DNA of 64,000 nt from Paenibacillus sp. FSL R7-0345 (GCF_038595055.1 NZ_CP152002.1:2958501-3022500); one strand, 5' to 3'. Shown: positions 26,569 to 35,627, counted from the stretch's first letter. The notes: a model not told the origin generated them from the letters alone. A program made the numbers and translations.

Positions 26569-26620
26569 ATGGCGCAAGACTCTCCCTTTTTCCGGGAATG
26601 GTCCTGCGCCATTTTTTTTT
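26569..26620 (+). terminator. Intrinsic terminator of the helD-like gene
   Basis: AATGGCGCA with TGCGCCATT around inner pairing, followed by a run of about nine T. Confidence 0.92.
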
Positions 26621-26688
26621 CTGAATATAGATGAACGGAAGCAAGCACACTAACAGGGATTGTCAACGAAAGCAAAGGTGGTCACTCC

Positions 26689-27957
26689 ATGAAGGATAAA
26701 AAATGGGATCTTATGGCGTTAGCCTCCATCCCGCTTATTATGACCCTCGGCAACTCTATGCTCATTCCGGTGCTGCCGCAAATTTCCCGGGAACTGCAGA
26801 TCAGTTCTTTCCAGGTCAGTTTGCTGATTACGCTTTATGGTCTGATGGCGATCCTGATGATTCCGGTTGCGGGCTATCTTTCTGATCGTTACGGCCGCAA
26901 AAAAATTATTATGCCGAGCCTGATTATTGCTGCTGCAGGCGGAGCTGTCTGTATTGCCGCTGCCTGGTTCACGGAGGGCATTACGGCTTACTGGATTATA
27001 CTGGGCGGACGTGTACTGCAGGGGATCGGTGCGGCAGGTGCTTTTCCCATTGTACTGCCATTTGTAGGCGATTTGTTCAAGGATGAAAAGCAGGTTAGCA
27101 AAGGCCTCGGCCTGATCGAAACCTCGAATACCTTTGGCAAGGTGCTCAGTCCGATTCTTGGTGCTTATCTGGGGCTGCTGCTGTGGTACGCTCCGTTTAT
27201 TTCAATTCCTGTTTTGTGTCTTCTTTCTTTCTTGCTGGTATGGTTTCTTGTTAAAGAGCCTGAACGGAAGGGTGAAAAGCAGAGTCTTAAAGATTTTTTG
27301 TCCGGCATTATTGCAATTTTGCGGGAACACGGCCGCTGGCTGTATGCTATTTTTGCAATCGGCGGCATTTGTATGTTCGTGATTTTTGGAGTGCTTTTTT
27401 ACTTATCCGAAACGCTTGAGGGCAAATATAATATTCACGGAGTCATAAAAGGTCTGGTACTGGCCATTCCGCTGGCCCTCTTATGTCTGGCTTCATACGG
27501 AAGCGGTAAAATAATCGGTCAAAATAAGCCGCGGATGAAGTGGATCGGCTGCGGCGGGATGTTCCTGGTGGCTGCGGCTATGGTTATTACAGCCTTTGGT
27601 TCCGGAATCTACTGGCTGGTAGGACTGCTTAGTGCAGGGGGGATTGGTATCGGTATAGCACTGCCCAGTATGGATGCTCTGATCACGGAAGGAATTGAAC
27701 AGAAAAGCCGCGGGACAATTACCTCCCTGTACAGCAGTATGCGGTTCATCGGTGTAGCCCTGGGTCCGCCGGTTGTTTCGCTGCTGATGCCTAGGGGACA
27801 ATGGCTGCTGTTCGGCACAATGGCCGGAGTAAGCGTTGTGGGGGGACTGCTGACGCTGCTGGCTGTAACCCCCGGTCAGAAGAGCGCAGGCAGCAACGGG
27901 AAGAGAAGGGATAAGCCGCTGAAGCTTCCAGCCGGCTACCGGCAGCGTGCCCGGTAA
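26689..27957 (+). CDS. MFS drug-type efflux transporter
   Basis: A 422-residue major facilitator protein with 12 hydrophobic helices. Helices 2-3 carry GYLSDRYGRKKIIMP (motif A), and helix 5 contains LGPPVV-like and GKVLSPILGAYLG segments typical of the drug:proton antiporter group. The C-terminus is a K/R-rich cytoplasmic tail. AAAGGTGG precedes the ATG. The gene is convergent with, and only 29 bases from, a second MFS gene. The two proteins are not obvious duplicates. Substrate unknown. Confidence 0.88.
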   Translation: MKDKKWDLMALASIPLIMTLGNSMLIPVLPQISRELQISSFQVSLLITLYGLMAILMIPVAGYLSDRYGRKKIIMPSLIIAAAGGAVCIAAAWFTEGITAYWIILGGRVLQGIGAAGAFPIVLPFVGDLFKDEKQVSKGLGLIETSNTFGKVLSPILGAYLGLLLWYAPFISIPVLCLLSFLLVWFLVKEPERKGEKQSLKDFLSGIIAILREHGRWLYAIFAIGGICMFVIFGVLFYLSETLEGKYNIHGVIKGLVLAIPLALLCLASYGSGKIIGQNKPRMKWIGCGGMFLVAAAMVITAFGSGIYWLVGLLSAGGIGIGIALPSMDALITEGIEQKSRGTITSLYSSMRFIGVALGPPVVSLLMPRGQWLLFGTMAGVSVVGGLLTLLAVTPGQKSAGSNGKRRDKPLKLPAGYRQRAR

Positions 27958-27986
27958 CAGCTGGTAAAACTGCAGCCGGCTGCCGG

Positions 27987-29186
27987 TTAATCTGTAACGG
28001 GGCTGTTTGCTGAACGGCTGCGCCGCTTCATAAAGAGAATCAGGCTGTAAATCACCAGCAGCAGCAGCGGTGCCAGTGCGGAGTAACGGTACATCACGGC
28101 ATAGGAGTTGTATAAAGCAACAGAGCCAAGAATCATTGTACCGATAGCAACTCCTAAATCCAGGGAGTTCAGGAACATCCCGTTGGCCGTCCCGCGCTGG
28201 CGGGGATCGACGGATTGGATCATCCAGGTCTGCAGAGCAGGCTGCATGGAACCGAAGCCGATGCCGTAACAGAGTGCTGCCGGAAACAGCGCAGCGGTTG
28301 AAGAAGCGAAGGAGAGCAGCAGCAGTCCGCCGATAATGAACAGGCTGCCTGGGATCAGCAGGGCTGCCGGGCCGAAGCGGTCATATATTTTGCCGGAAAC
28401 CGGCCGGATAATGACAATAGCCACCGCATTGAACAGGAAAAAGTAAGCGATATGATCCAGGTGGGCTTCCTGTCCATACAGGGCAAGAAAACCAAGCAGT
28501 CCGCCGTAGGAAATGGACAGCAGCAGATTTAGCAGGCCGGGGATCAGCAACTTACGGAACACATTAGCTTTAGGCCCGGGTGTAGCAGCCGCTGCCGGCT
28601 CTTTGTGATGAGACGGCAGGCTTCGGGTCAACCGGTAGCCCAGCGGCAGAATAAGTGCAACGGCAAGGCCTGTGCACAGCAGCAGAGTGCTGAATCCGGG
28701 GCCCTGCAGCAGGCTGAGTCCAATCAGCGGACCGGCTGACATAGCCAGACTAGTCGAAAGGCCAAAGTAACCCAGCCCTTCACCCATCCGGCGGATCGGA
28801 ATGACATCAGAGGCCATTGTCGGAAAAGCGGTGCTGGCCATGCCGAAGCCGATACCAAACAGCATGCGCATCAGCAGCAGGACAGTAATAGTGCCGGACC
28901 AGTAATAACCGGTTACAGCAGCAAGACAGATAGCGACGCCAAGGAAAATCAGCAGATTGCGGCCGCCTTTCTCCATCGTTTTGCCGGCAAATAGCCGGGA
29001 AGCGATAGCGCTTAACGCAAACAGGCTGGTAACCAGGCTGATCTGCACCGAAGTAGCTGAAAGGCTGTCTTTGGCGTAGACAGGTAGAGTCGATAAGGTC
29101 ATCTGCAATCCGATAAACAATAGCAGATTACAGATGGTAAGGGTGATAAACGATTTGGTCCATAAACGTTCTATTGAATTATTCAA
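27987..29186 (-). CDS. MFS transporter in a MarR-controlled operon
   Basis: A 399-residue 12-helix MFS protein of the YfcJ/drug efflux type. Visible are FAGKTMEKGGRNLLIFLG (motif A between helices 2 and 3) and the matching ISGKIYDRFG-type segment (RPVSGKIYDRFGPAALLIPG) in the second half. The start codon is TTG 29186 with AGGAG about 9 bases upstream. It lies 12 bases downstream of the marR-like gene and shares its promoter, so it is probably an exporter induced when the repressor is released. Substrate unknown. Confidence 0.88.
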   Translation of the reverse strand: MNNSIERLWTKSFITLTICNLLLFIGLQMTLSTLPVYAKDSLSATSVQISLVTSLFALSAIASRLFAGKTMEKGGRNLLIFLGVAICLAAVTGYYWSGTITVLLLMRMLFGIGFGMASTAFPTMASDVIPIRRMGEGLGYFGLSTSLAMSAGPLIGLSLLQGPGFSTLLLCTGLAVALILPLGYRLTRSLPSHHKEPAAAATPGPKANVFRKLLIPGLLNLLLSISYGGLLGFLALYGQEAHLDHIAYFFLFNAVAIVIIRPVSGKIYDRFGPAALLIPGSLFIIGGLLLLSFASSTAALFPAALCYGIGFGSMQPALQTWMIQSVDPRQRGTANGMFLNSLDLGVAIGTMILGSVALYNSYAVMYRYSALAPLLLLVIYSLILFMKRRSRSANSPVTD

Positions 29187-29198
29187 TATGTTCTGCTC

Positions 29199-29639
29199 CT
29201 ATTCTTGTGGTGTATTCGCTGTGTTGTGATAGATATGCTCCAGCATGACGCGGAGCTGTTCAAGCTGTTCTTCAGTAAGGCCGGTTACGGCTGAGCTAAG
29301 GACCTGCCGTTCAAGGGCCACGGTATCTTCAATCAGCTGCTTACCCTCATCAGTAGGATAAAGCAGGAAGGCACGGCGGTCATTCTGGTTCAGCGATTTC
29401 GTAATAAAGCCCTTCTTGAGCAGCAGCTCAACAATTCTTGCTGTAGTGGGCTGGTCTTTGGCCGCTGCCGCCGCGACCTCCTTCTGGTTAATGCCGCTGC
29501 GGTCGACAATCATAAGCAGGACAGACCACTGTTCAGGGGTAATATCGTAAGGCTTCAACGCACGGGCGAAGGCTGTGGAAATTCTCCGGTAGGTGGAGCC
29601 AAGCAAAAATCCGAGGAATTGCTGGGGGGAACCGGACAT
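29199..29639 (-). CDS. MarR family transcriptional repressor
   Basis: A 146-residue winged-helix protein beginning MSGSPQQFLGFLLG. It has the MarR core: LKPYDITPEQWSVLLMI, the recognition region INQKEVAAAAAKDQPTTARIVELLLKKGFI, and the wing NQNDRRAFLLYPTDEGKQL. The ATG 29639 follows AAAGGA by 9 bases; the longer frame would run over the promoter and operator. It precedes the MFS gene in one operon and very probably represses this operon through the palindrome at 29658-29694, lifting when a drug-like ligand binds. Confidence 0.92.
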   Translation of the reverse strand: MSGSPQQFLGFLLGSTYRRISTAFARALKPYDITPEQWSVLLMIVDRSGINQKEVAAAAAKDQPTTARIVELLLKKGFITKSLNQNDRRAFLLYPTDEGKQLIEDTVALERQVLSSAVTGLTEEQLEQLRVMLEHIYHNTANTPQE

Positions 29640-29657
29640 AGAAATCGTCCTTTCATA

Positions 29658-29702
29658 ATTAGTTGTTATGACAATTATAATCATGACAACTAATGCTGTC
29701 AA
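29658..29702 (-). promoter_or_regulatory. Consensus promoter overlapped by MarR operator
   Basis: On the minus strand TTGACA (29697-29702), a 17-base spacer and TATAAT (29674-29679) form a perfect sigma-A promoter. ATTAGTTGT (29658-29666) and ACAACTAAT (29686-29694), with inner TCATGA/ATGAC pairing, form a palindrome that covers the spacer and -10. A repressor bound here would block RNA polymerase. Confidence 0.85.
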
Positions 29703-29715
29703 TCAAAAGTGCAGC

Positions 29716-29748
29716 AAAAAGCACCCCTGCCAAGGTAGAGGTGCTTTA
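29716..29748 (-). terminator. Intrinsic terminator of the transaldolase-like gene
   Basis: AAAGCACC with GGTGCTTT; a T-run follows on the minus strand. Confidence 0.8.
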
Positions 29749-29765
29749 TACATATAAAATATTTG

Positions 29766-30419
29766 TTATTTAGCTTCCTTCGGTACGGTCTCCCAGTCCT
29801 TCAGGAAACGCTCGATCCCGTTATCGGTCAGCGGGTGCTTCCACAGGGAAGGGAGCAGGGAACCGGGAATGGTTGCAATATGCGCACCGGCAATTGCTGC
29901 CTCTTCGACGTGGGCAATGTTGCGGATGCTGGCTGCAATAATTTCGGAGGACAGCCCGTAGTTGGTCAGAATGGTCTTCAGATCCTTGATCAGCTTCATT
30001 CCGTCCACTCCGATATCATCCAGGCGGCCGACAAACGGACTGATATAAGTAGCGCCTGCTTTAGCAGCCATCAGGCCTTGGGCGGCGGAGAAAATAAGGG
30101 TTACATTAGTCTTGATCCCGCGCTTGGTCAGCTCGTAGCAGGCAGCCAGACCGTCTTCGGTCATTGGGAGCTTGATGACTACGTTCGGGGCCCATTCTGC
30201 AATTTCAAGAGCTTCGCTTAGCATTTCGTCGGTAGTCAGGCCGATAACCTCGGCGCTAACTGGACCGGGTACAATCTCAACAATTTCTCTGATTACATCT
30301 TTGAACAGTCTGCCTTCTTTGGCGATCAGCGACGGGTTCGTCGTCACGCCATCCACTAATCCGAGCCGGGTAATCCGTTTGATCTCTTCAATATTTCCGG
30401 TATCCAAGAAAAATTTCAT
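29766..30419 (-). CDS. fsa: Fructose-6-phosphate aldolase/transaldolase-like protein
   Basis: A 217-residue short transaldolase-family enzyme starting [13 protein letters not shown], followed by [17 protein letters not shown]. The Schiff-base Lys is in [13 protein letters not shown] and [14 protein letters not shown] follows. The length fits the Fsa/TalC (Bacillus YwjH) group, which cleaves fructose 6-phosphate or acts as transaldolase; the two cannot be separated here. ATG 30419 has AAGGAGG 10 bases upstream. An rpiA gene lies 1.5 kb away, on the other strand. Single gene with terminator. Confidence 0.9.
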   Translation of the reverse strand: MKFFLDTGNIEEIKRITRLGLVDGVTTNPSLIAKEGRLFKDVIREIVEIVPGPVSAEVIGLTTDEMLSEALEIAEWAPNVVIKLPMTEDGLAACYELTKRGIKTNVTLIFSAAQGLMAAKAGATYISPFVGRLDDIGVDGMKLIKDLKTILTNYGLSSEIIAASIRNIAHVEEAAIAGAHIATIPGSLLPSLWKHPLTDNGIERFLKDWETVPKEAK

Positions 30420-30641
30420 TGAAGCTATTCCTCCTTGATATCTAATGGATTGACAAACAGCATGTACAAACCCATTATGAATCATGCTTCCGGAAGTTTC
30501 AACTGTTAATATGAATATTTCAAAGTAACTTTTAAGAAACCCGCCATAATTCGTCTTTACACCCCTAAGGACCATTTCCCGCATGATCTTCCCGTGATAA
30601 TATAGTAACGGTGTATAAAAGAACGCGAATGGCAGGTGAGC

Positions 30642-31112
30642 ATGATGATTTCGGCAATTGCCGGTGCCGCTCTTTTCCTGCTGCTTGCTGCCGGACTGAT
30701 TGCCTATCAGAACAGCAGGCTGATCAGGCAGCAGGAGGCTGAGAGCGCAGCGGCTCCGACCGGTCTGTTCATGTATTCCGTATTTTTTGAGCAGTTTGGT
30801 GAGGATGAGGAAAGACCGGAGGCCGTCCCTTTATTTCAATATACTGTGCTCTCCGCACCGGAGGAACAGCTCCACAAGGGAGAGACCGGGACTACCTATG
30901 CCCTGTGCCGTGTACCGGCCGGAACCGGAGAAATGACGCTGGAGGATGCCCGGCAATGGATGCTGACGCGGATCCGCGGCGCATCGATTCAGGGTGTGCT
31001 GGCTGAACATCTATCGTTTCCCGGCAAAGCGGCCCGCAAAGGTGAAAAAGAGCTGATTACGAATCTGGAAGCTACGGTGAAGGAGGAAGCCGGATATGGA
31101 AGTCCGCATTGA
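30642..31112 (+). CDS. Membrane-anchored protein of unknown function
   Basis: About 156 residues: one N-terminal helix ([21 protein letters not shown]) and a soluble part rich in charged residues, with [20 protein letters not shown] and a Q/R-rich end. I recognise no domain. GGTGA precedes ATG 30642; a second ATG follows at once. It overlaps the macro-domain gene by 17 bases, so the two are translated together. Confidence 0.65.
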   Translation: MMISAIAGAALFLLLAAGLIAYQNSRLIRQQEAESAAAPTGLFMYSVFFEQFGEDEERPEAVPLFQYTVLSAPEEQLHKGETGTTYALCRVPAGTGEMTLEDARQWMLTRIRGASIQGVLAEHLSFPGKAARKGEKELITNLEATVKEEAGYGSPH

Positions 31113-31650
31113 TCATGTGATTATTTCGGTGAGTTCAGGAGATATCACCGCCTGGAAGGGCGATCTAATCGTAAACGCCTCCAATTCGGGCTTGTACGGC
31201 GGCGGCGGTGTCGACGGGGCGCTTCACCGTGCCGGCGGGCCGCAGATTGCCGCTGAGTGTGCGGCGATCCGCCAGAAGCAGGGCGGTGTCATGCCGGGGG
31301 AAGCGGCCCTTACCTCCGCAGGCAGACTGCCTAACCTGGGGATTATACATACTGTCGGACCGATCTGGAAGGGCGGAGGTGCAGGAGAGACGGCAACGCT
31401 GGCCAGATGTTATATCAGCAGTCTTGATCTGGCCTGTGCACGCGGAGCGCGCAGCATAGCTTTTCCCAACATCAGTACGGGCATCTATAACTTTCCCAGA
31501 CAGCTGGCCTGCGAGACTGCTCTCTCCGCAGTTGTAAACTATGTGCGGGGCGCTGAACCGGACAAGCTGCCGCTGAATAACATCACGTTTATCTGCTTTG
31601 AACAGGAGAACGCCCGGTTATATGGGGAAACGCTTAAAACCTATATTTAA
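31096..31650 (+). CDS. Macro domain protein (ADP-ribose hydrolase type)
   Basis: A 184-residue single macro domain. ISVSSGDITAWKGDLIVNAS, the Asn in NASNSGLYGGGGVDGALHRA and the later ISTGIYNFPRQLACETA match the MacroD/YmdB group that removes ADP-ribose from proteins or deacetylates O-acetyl-ADP-ribose. AAGGAGG lies about 9 bases before the ATG, inside the end of the preceding membrane-protein gene. No ART or sirtuin gene is adjacent, so a toxin-antidote role is not supported. Confidence 0.92.
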   Translation: MEVRIDHVIISVSSGDITAWKGDLIVNASNSGLYGGGGVDGALHRAGGPQIAAECAAIRQKQGGVMPGEAALTSAGRLPNLGIIHTVGPIWKGGGAGETATLARCYISSLDLACARGARSIAFPNISTGIYNFPRQLACETALSAVVNYVRGAEPDKLPLNNITFICFEQENARLYGETLKTYI

Positions 31651-31657
31651 AGCGGCA

Positions 31658-31855
31658 TCAGGCGTGGTATTTGCCGACCGGCGCGTCGAGCACCCATTCC
31701 AGCATCAAGATCATATCGTCAAGCCTGCTGAGCTGGGTATCCAAGCTTGCCCGCTGGGGGCTGTCCTGCGGAAGCGGAGCCAGCCGGCTCATAAGTGATC
31801 TGCGCTGGAGCGTCAGCTCATTCATTTTGGATTGGATCTGATTTGCGGTTCTCAT
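31658..31855 (-). CDS. Small helical protein of unknown function
   Basis: A 65-residue Q/R/L-rich protein predicted to form a helical hairpin (about residues 4-25 and 33-56). GGGAGG lies 7 bases before the ATG. It is convergent with the macro-domain gene, 7 bases apart, and divergent from rpiA. No family is recognised. Confidence 0.6.
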   Translation of the reverse strand: MRTANQIQSKMNELTLQRRSLMSRLAPLPQDSPQRASLDTQLSRLDDMILMLEWVLDAPVGKYHA

Positions 31856-31928
31856 CGTGAATCCTCCCGGAAGTGATATTATATTGATATTTACAGACCA
31901 TTATAACGGATAACATGGAGGTATTAAA

Positions 31929-32615
31929 ATGAGTGTCAATGTTAAGCAGCTGGCTGCGGAAAAAGCCGTGGAATATGTACAGGACGGGATGAAGGTGGGT
32001 CTGGGAACAGGCTCTACCGCTTACTGGGCGATCCGGAAGCTGGGGGAGCGGGTCCGGGAAGGTCTCAATATTACGGCTGTGGCTACTTCACAGGCTTCCG
32101 AGGACCAGGCACGTGAGCTGGGCATTCCGCTGGTTGCCTTCGGAGATATTGACAGCCTGGACCTTACCATTGACGGGGCGGATGAATTGGACGGCAGGCT
32201 TCAGCTGATCAAAGGCGGCGGCGGCGCCCTGCTGCGTGAGAAAATCGTAGCGATGGGCAGCACGCGGATGATCGTTGTTGCCGACGAGAGCAAAGCGGTG
32301 GATACACTGGGCAAATTTCCGCTGCCCGTGGAGATTGTTCCGTTCGCCTGGGAATGGACGGTAGCCAAGCTGGAGAAGCTTGGCTGCAAGCCGGAGCTGC
32401 GCCACAGCGGGGAAGAACTCTACCGGACAGATAACGGGAATTACATCGCGGACTGCCATTTTGGAGCAATCGCTTCGGCTCCAGAGCTGGCTGGGCAGCT
32501 GCAGGGGATTTCAGGCGTGGTTGATCACGGACTGTTCATCGGCATTGCCAGCATGGCCATTATCGGCAAGCAGGACGGCAGCATTGAGATTATTGATGGT
32601 GAGACCCATAACTAA
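31929..32615 (+). CDS. rpiA: Ribose-5-phosphate isomerase A
   Basis: A 228-residue enzyme that interconverts ribose 5-phosphate and ribulose 5-phosphate in the pentose phosphate pathway. Key motifs are MKVGLGTGSTAYWAI (phosphate loop), the catalytic Asp pair in LTIDGADELDGRLQLIKGGGGALLREKI, and VVADESKAVDTLG. Length is normal. GGAGG precedes the ATG. The VanZ gene overlaps its 3' end by 20 bases, indicating coupled translation. Confidence 0.95.
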   Translation: MSVNVKQLAAEKAVEYVQDGMKVGLGTGSTAYWAIRKLGERVREGLNITAVATSQASEDQARELGIPLVAFGDIDSLDLTIDGADELDGRLQLIKGGGGALLREKIVAMGSTRMIVVADESKAVDTLGKFPLPVEIVPFAWEWTVAKLEKLGCKPELRHSGEELYRTDNGNYIADCHFGAIASAPELAGQLQGISGVVDHGLFIGIASMAIIGKQDGSIEIIDGETHN

Positions 32616-33090
32616 AGGGCCGAACAGGGGACGTGCCGGCAGGCGTCCCTCACGCAGGGCGGAGCTCCGTCCGGGATGGCGTTTTTTGGCGGGGGTACTG
32701 TTGTTTTTTTATAGCGCTGCTGTGTTATACTGGATGTTTCTCGGATTTGGCCGGACTGTGCGCACAGAAGGGGCAATGCAATATAATCTGGAGCCGCTGC
32801 ATACAGTGAAGCTGTATTTCGATCTGGACAACGGAGTGTCTTTTAAGGGCAGACTGATTAATCTGTCTGGGAATATTATTGTTTTTATACCCTTCGGTAT
32901 ATTGATCCCGCTGGTACAGGCCAGATTCCGGCGAGTATTTACGCTTACGCTGTGGGCAGTTCCCTCCATCCTTCTGCTCGAAACCCTGCAGATGCTGCTG
33001 CGGGTGGGCAGCTTTGATGTTGACGATCTGCTGCTGAACCTGATTGGTGTGTGGACTGGCTTAATTATTCTTTACAAATTCAAATGGTAA
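32596..33090 (+). CDS. VanZ family membrane protein
   Basis: A 164-residue protein with a basic N-terminal tail and four hydrophobic helices. It has the VanZ signature: a loop after helix 1, LSGNIIVFIPFGILIPL, and the closing SFDVDDLLLNLIGVWTG. VanZ members confer low-level teicoplanin resistance in enterococci; chromosomal members have unknown envelope roles. The ATG 32596 lies inside rpiA (20-base overlap), and the frame further upstream is only the other-frame reading of rpiA. Confidence 0.85.
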   Translation: MVRPITKGPNRGRAGRRPSRRAELRPGWRFLAGVLLFFYSAAVLYWMFLGFGRTVRTEGAMQYNLEPLHTVKLYFDLDNGVSFKGRLINLSGNIIVFIPFGILIPLVQARFRRVFTLTLWAVPSILLLETLQMLLRVGSFDVDDLLLNLIGVWTGLIILYKFKW

Positions 33091-33103
33091 CGGAGGAAGT
33101 GTT

Positions 33104-33544
33104 ATGTTTACAGACCTGAAGCCGCGTATCGGAACACCCGAAGTGGATGAGCTGCTGGCTTATGCGGTTATAGATGAACCTGATGCCCTGTGGCGCGCTT
33201 CAGCCGAATATAGTAAGCTGCCTGCCTTGCAGCTATACGGCTGGGAAGAGGAAGGAGTGCTGCTCGGACTTACAGGCTTTGAGGTAACTGAGGATGGTTC
33301 GCTGGAGATCCGCCACATCGCCGTATTGCCGGAGAACAGGGGCAAGGGCTATGCCCGGGGAATGATCCTGGAGCTGCTGGCTGAGCGCCAGCCGCGGTAT
33401 GTGCTCGCGGAAACCGAGGACGAAATTGCCGCAGACTTTTACCGGGCCCTGGGCTTTATGGTGTACAGTCTTGGTGAGAATCCTGCGGGAATTGAAATGT
33501 TCCGCTGTGTGTATGAGGTTGAAGAAACAGAGGAAGACGAGTAG
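33104..33544 (+). CDS. GNAT family N-acetyltransferase
   Basis: A 146-residue single GNAT domain. RHIAVLPENRGKGYARGMILEL is the acetyl-CoA loop (R/Q-x-x-G-x-G/A) and FYRALGFMVY the conserved end. CGGAGG lies about 8 bases before the ATG. It lies 13 bases after the VanZ gene and probably belongs to the rpiA-vanZ operon. The acyl acceptor is unknown. The C-terminal acidic tail (EEVEETEEDE type) is unusual but not informative. Confidence 0.88.
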   Translation: MFTDLKPRIGTPEVDELLAYAVIDEPDALWRASAEYSKLPALQLYGWEEEGVLLGLTGFEVTEDGSLEIRHIAVLPENRGKGYARGMILELLAERQPRYVLAETEDEIAADFYRALGFMVYSLGENPAGIEMFRCVYEVEETEEDE

Positions 33545-33569
33545 CTTGCAAGCTGCCGAAATCTGGGAG

Positions 33570-33605
33570 GAGCTATCCGGTGTGAATGACCGGATAGCTT
33601 TATTT
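33570..33605 (+). terminator. Intrinsic terminator of the rpiA-VanZ-GNAT operon
   Basis: AGCTATCCGG pairs with CCGGATAGCT, followed by TTATTT. Confidence 0.85.
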
Positions 33606-33705
33606 GCTGTGAGGATTAAAGCGATTTACTTTATAAGCTGTGTAACCTATAGTTTACAGTGAAAAGGTAGCAGTGGAGAAAGGGAGCAGCAGCTGGTTAA
33701 CGGAC

Positions 33706-33757
33706 AAAAAAACCTCTGTGCATCACTGGCAGCCCAGTTCAGCCGAGAGGTTCTTTG
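33706..33757 (-). terminator. Intrinsic terminator of the TPR gene
   Basis: On the minus strand AGAACCTCT pairs with AGAGGTT around a CTGG/CCAG inner stem, followed by seven T. Confidence 0.8.
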
Positions 33758-33779
33758 GTAGAATATGTACATATGCAGT

Positions 33780-34451
33780 CTAGCGCATCTTCGCAAAATA
33801 GCTGCGCAGCGCCCAGCCGCGTTCCTGACGTTTTTTGTATTTCGGGAGTGAGCGGTAAATCGCTACGGATTCTTCAAAAGCACGTCTGGCCTCATCATTC
33901 CGGCCCAGAGCCTTATACATGGACCCGGCCAGATAATAAGCTTCGCTGGAGGAGGTTTGAATTTCCTGGAACTGGCTTACATAATGAAGTGCCTTATCCT
34001 GGTCAATTCCCCGGAACATTTCAGCCAGGCGGAGAAAAGGCTGGCCGTATTGTGTCCGCCGGTTGATCTCAAGCCCCTGCAGCATCTGGGCTTCGCCTTC
34101 CGGCAGCATTCCCAGCTTCAGGTTCGCATATCCAAGCTCGACCCAATATTCAGCTGACTGCTCATAACGGTCAGCGATTTGCAGCAGCAGCTCTTTTGCA
34201 TCGCTGTAACGCTTGCGTTCAATCAGCAGGCGGGCCAGCTCGAATTTGGAGGAGACGTCATTGGGGTTGAGGGTGATGGTCGTCCGCAATCTGGACATTT
34301 GCCGTCCCCGGCGGAAAGGCTTGGCAATGCTGGGCATGATGCCGACATACCGGCGGTCCAGAAAATACAGGACCAGTAATAATACAATCAAGGCCAGTAA
34401 GGGATTACCTAAAAATTGTGCAAGAAACAAAAAGCCCAGGATTTTAAACAT
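33780..34451 (-). CDS. Membrane-anchored TPR protein
   Basis: A 223-residue protein. The N-terminal hydrophobic part (about 3-32) is followed by a basic linker and three to four tetratricopeptide repeats (about 55-210), visible in DVSSKFELARLLIERKRYSD, SAEYWVELGYANLKLG and SEAYYLAGSMYKALGRNDEA. TPR arrays bind partner proteins; the partner is unknown. GGGGGG precedes the ATG. Single gene with terminator. Confidence 0.85.
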   Translation of the reverse strand: MFKILGFLFLAQFLGNPLLALIVLLLVLYFLDRRYVGIMPSIAKPFRRGRQMSRLRTTITLNPNDVSSKFELARLLIERKRYSDAKELLLQIADRYEQSAEYWVELGYANLKLGMLPEGEAQMLQGLEINRRTQYGQPFLRLAEMFRGIDQDKALHYVSQFQEIQTSSSEAYYLAGSMYKALGRNDEARRAFEESVAIYRSLPKYKKRQERGWALRSYFAKMR

Positions 34452-34577
34452 GAGGTCCCCCCGATAAAGTTGTAACTCCGGTCAGCGTTCACTTAGCATC
34501 TAACACGCAGAGCAGGGTAATTATACCATATTATTCAGTATTATTAACTCCAAAATTTTTGGGAAGAAGGATGAGTT

Positions 34578-35576
34578 ATGAGCACTGTAACAGCACTAAC
34601 TCCACTACGTCCGCTGGGACGGTCAGAGCTGTCCGTTTCACCGCTGGGTCTGGGCTGCTGGCAGTTCAGCCGGGGCAGCGGAATCGTCGGCAAGTACTGG
34701 AGCAATCTTACGGATGCCGATATTCTCGATATTGTCCGGGTAAGTCTGGAAGGCGGCATGAACTGGGTCGATACGGCTGAAATATACGGGGGAGGCAAAT
34801 CAGAGCAGGCGCTGGCAGCAGCATTGGATCAGCTGAAGCTTGAGGGCAGTGCTTATGCAGAGCCGCTGATTGCAACCAAATGGTGGCCGCTGCTGCGGAC
34901 GGCAGGCTCTCTGCCTGCAACCATTGATGAACGCATCCGCTGCCTGGGCGGACGGCAGATTGACTTGTATCAGATTCACCAGCCGTTCTCATTATCTTCC
35001 ATTACCAGTGAGATGAAGGCTATGGCCGGGCTGGTTAAAGCCGGGAAAATCCGCTATGCCGGAGTGAGTAATTATTCAGCAGGCCAGATGGTCAAAGCGC
35101 ACCGGCTGCTGCAGGAACACGGGCTGAAGCTGGTGTCCAATCAGGTCAAATATAATCTGCTTCACCGGAATATTGACCGGAACGGGACAATGGCTGCCGC
35201 GAAGGAGCTGGGCATCTCCATTATTGCCTATTCGCCGCTGCAGCAGGGCGTTCTGACCGGGCGGTTCCATAACGATCCCGCACAGATCAGCAAGCTGTCC
35301 ATGATCAGAAAGATACAGTCCGGACTGGATGAGAAAGGTCTTGCCCGCAGCAGGCCGCTGATCGATCTTTTAGCGGCATTGGCCGGGAAGTACGGGGTAA
35401 CCCACGGTCAGGTTGCGCTGAACTGGCTGATTCACTTCCACGGGGAGACCGTTGTCGCGATTCCCGGAGCGTCCAAAGTCCGGCATGCCAAGGAAAATAT
35501 CGGAGCAATGGGCTTCCGGCTGGAGACACACGAGCTGGAGCAGCTGGATGACGCCTCATGGGCAGCATTGAAATAG
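34578..35576 (+). CDS. Aldo/keto reductase
   Basis: A 332-residue TIM-barrel NADPH-dependent oxidoreductase. The catalytic tetrad Asp, Tyr, Lys and His is in WVDTAEIYGGG, ATKWW and LYQIHQP. GVSNYSAGQM, ISIIAYSPLQQGVLTG and VVAIPGASKVRHAKEN are the usual cofactor-binding parts. Length and layout fit the AKR family acting on aldehydes or sugars. AAGAAGG precedes the ATG. Single gene with a strong terminator. Confidence 0.92.
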   Translation: MSTVTALTPLRPLGRSELSVSPLGLGCWQFSRGSGIVGKYWSNLTDADILDIVRVSLEGGMNWVDTAEIYGGGKSEQALAAALDQLKLEGSAYAEPLIATKWWPLLRTAGSLPATIDERIRCLGGRQIDLYQIHQPFSLSSITSEMKAMAGLVKAGKIRYAGVSNYSAGQMVKAHRLLQEHGLKLVSNQVKYNLLHRNIDRNGTMAAAKELGISIIAYSPLQQGVLTGRFHNDPAQISKLSMIRKIQSGLDEKGLARSRPLIDLLAALAGKYGVTHGQVALNWLIHFHGETVVAIPGASKVRHAKENIGAMGFRLETHELEQLDDASWAALK

Positions 35577-35584
35577 CTTTACCG

Positions 35585-35627
35585 GATAGCTTTAGGCCTA
35601 AATCAGGGCCTGAAGCTATTTTTTTTT
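35585..35627 (+). terminator. Intrinsic terminator of the aldo/keto reductase gene
   Basis: ATAGCTTTAGGCC pairs with GGGCCTGAAGCTAT, followed by a run of about nine T. Confidence 0.92.

Noticed and set aside
31096-31855. Macro-domain plus small helical gene as a toxin-antitoxin pair
   Set aside because: They are convergent, not an operon, and there is no ADP-ribosyltransferase domain nearby.
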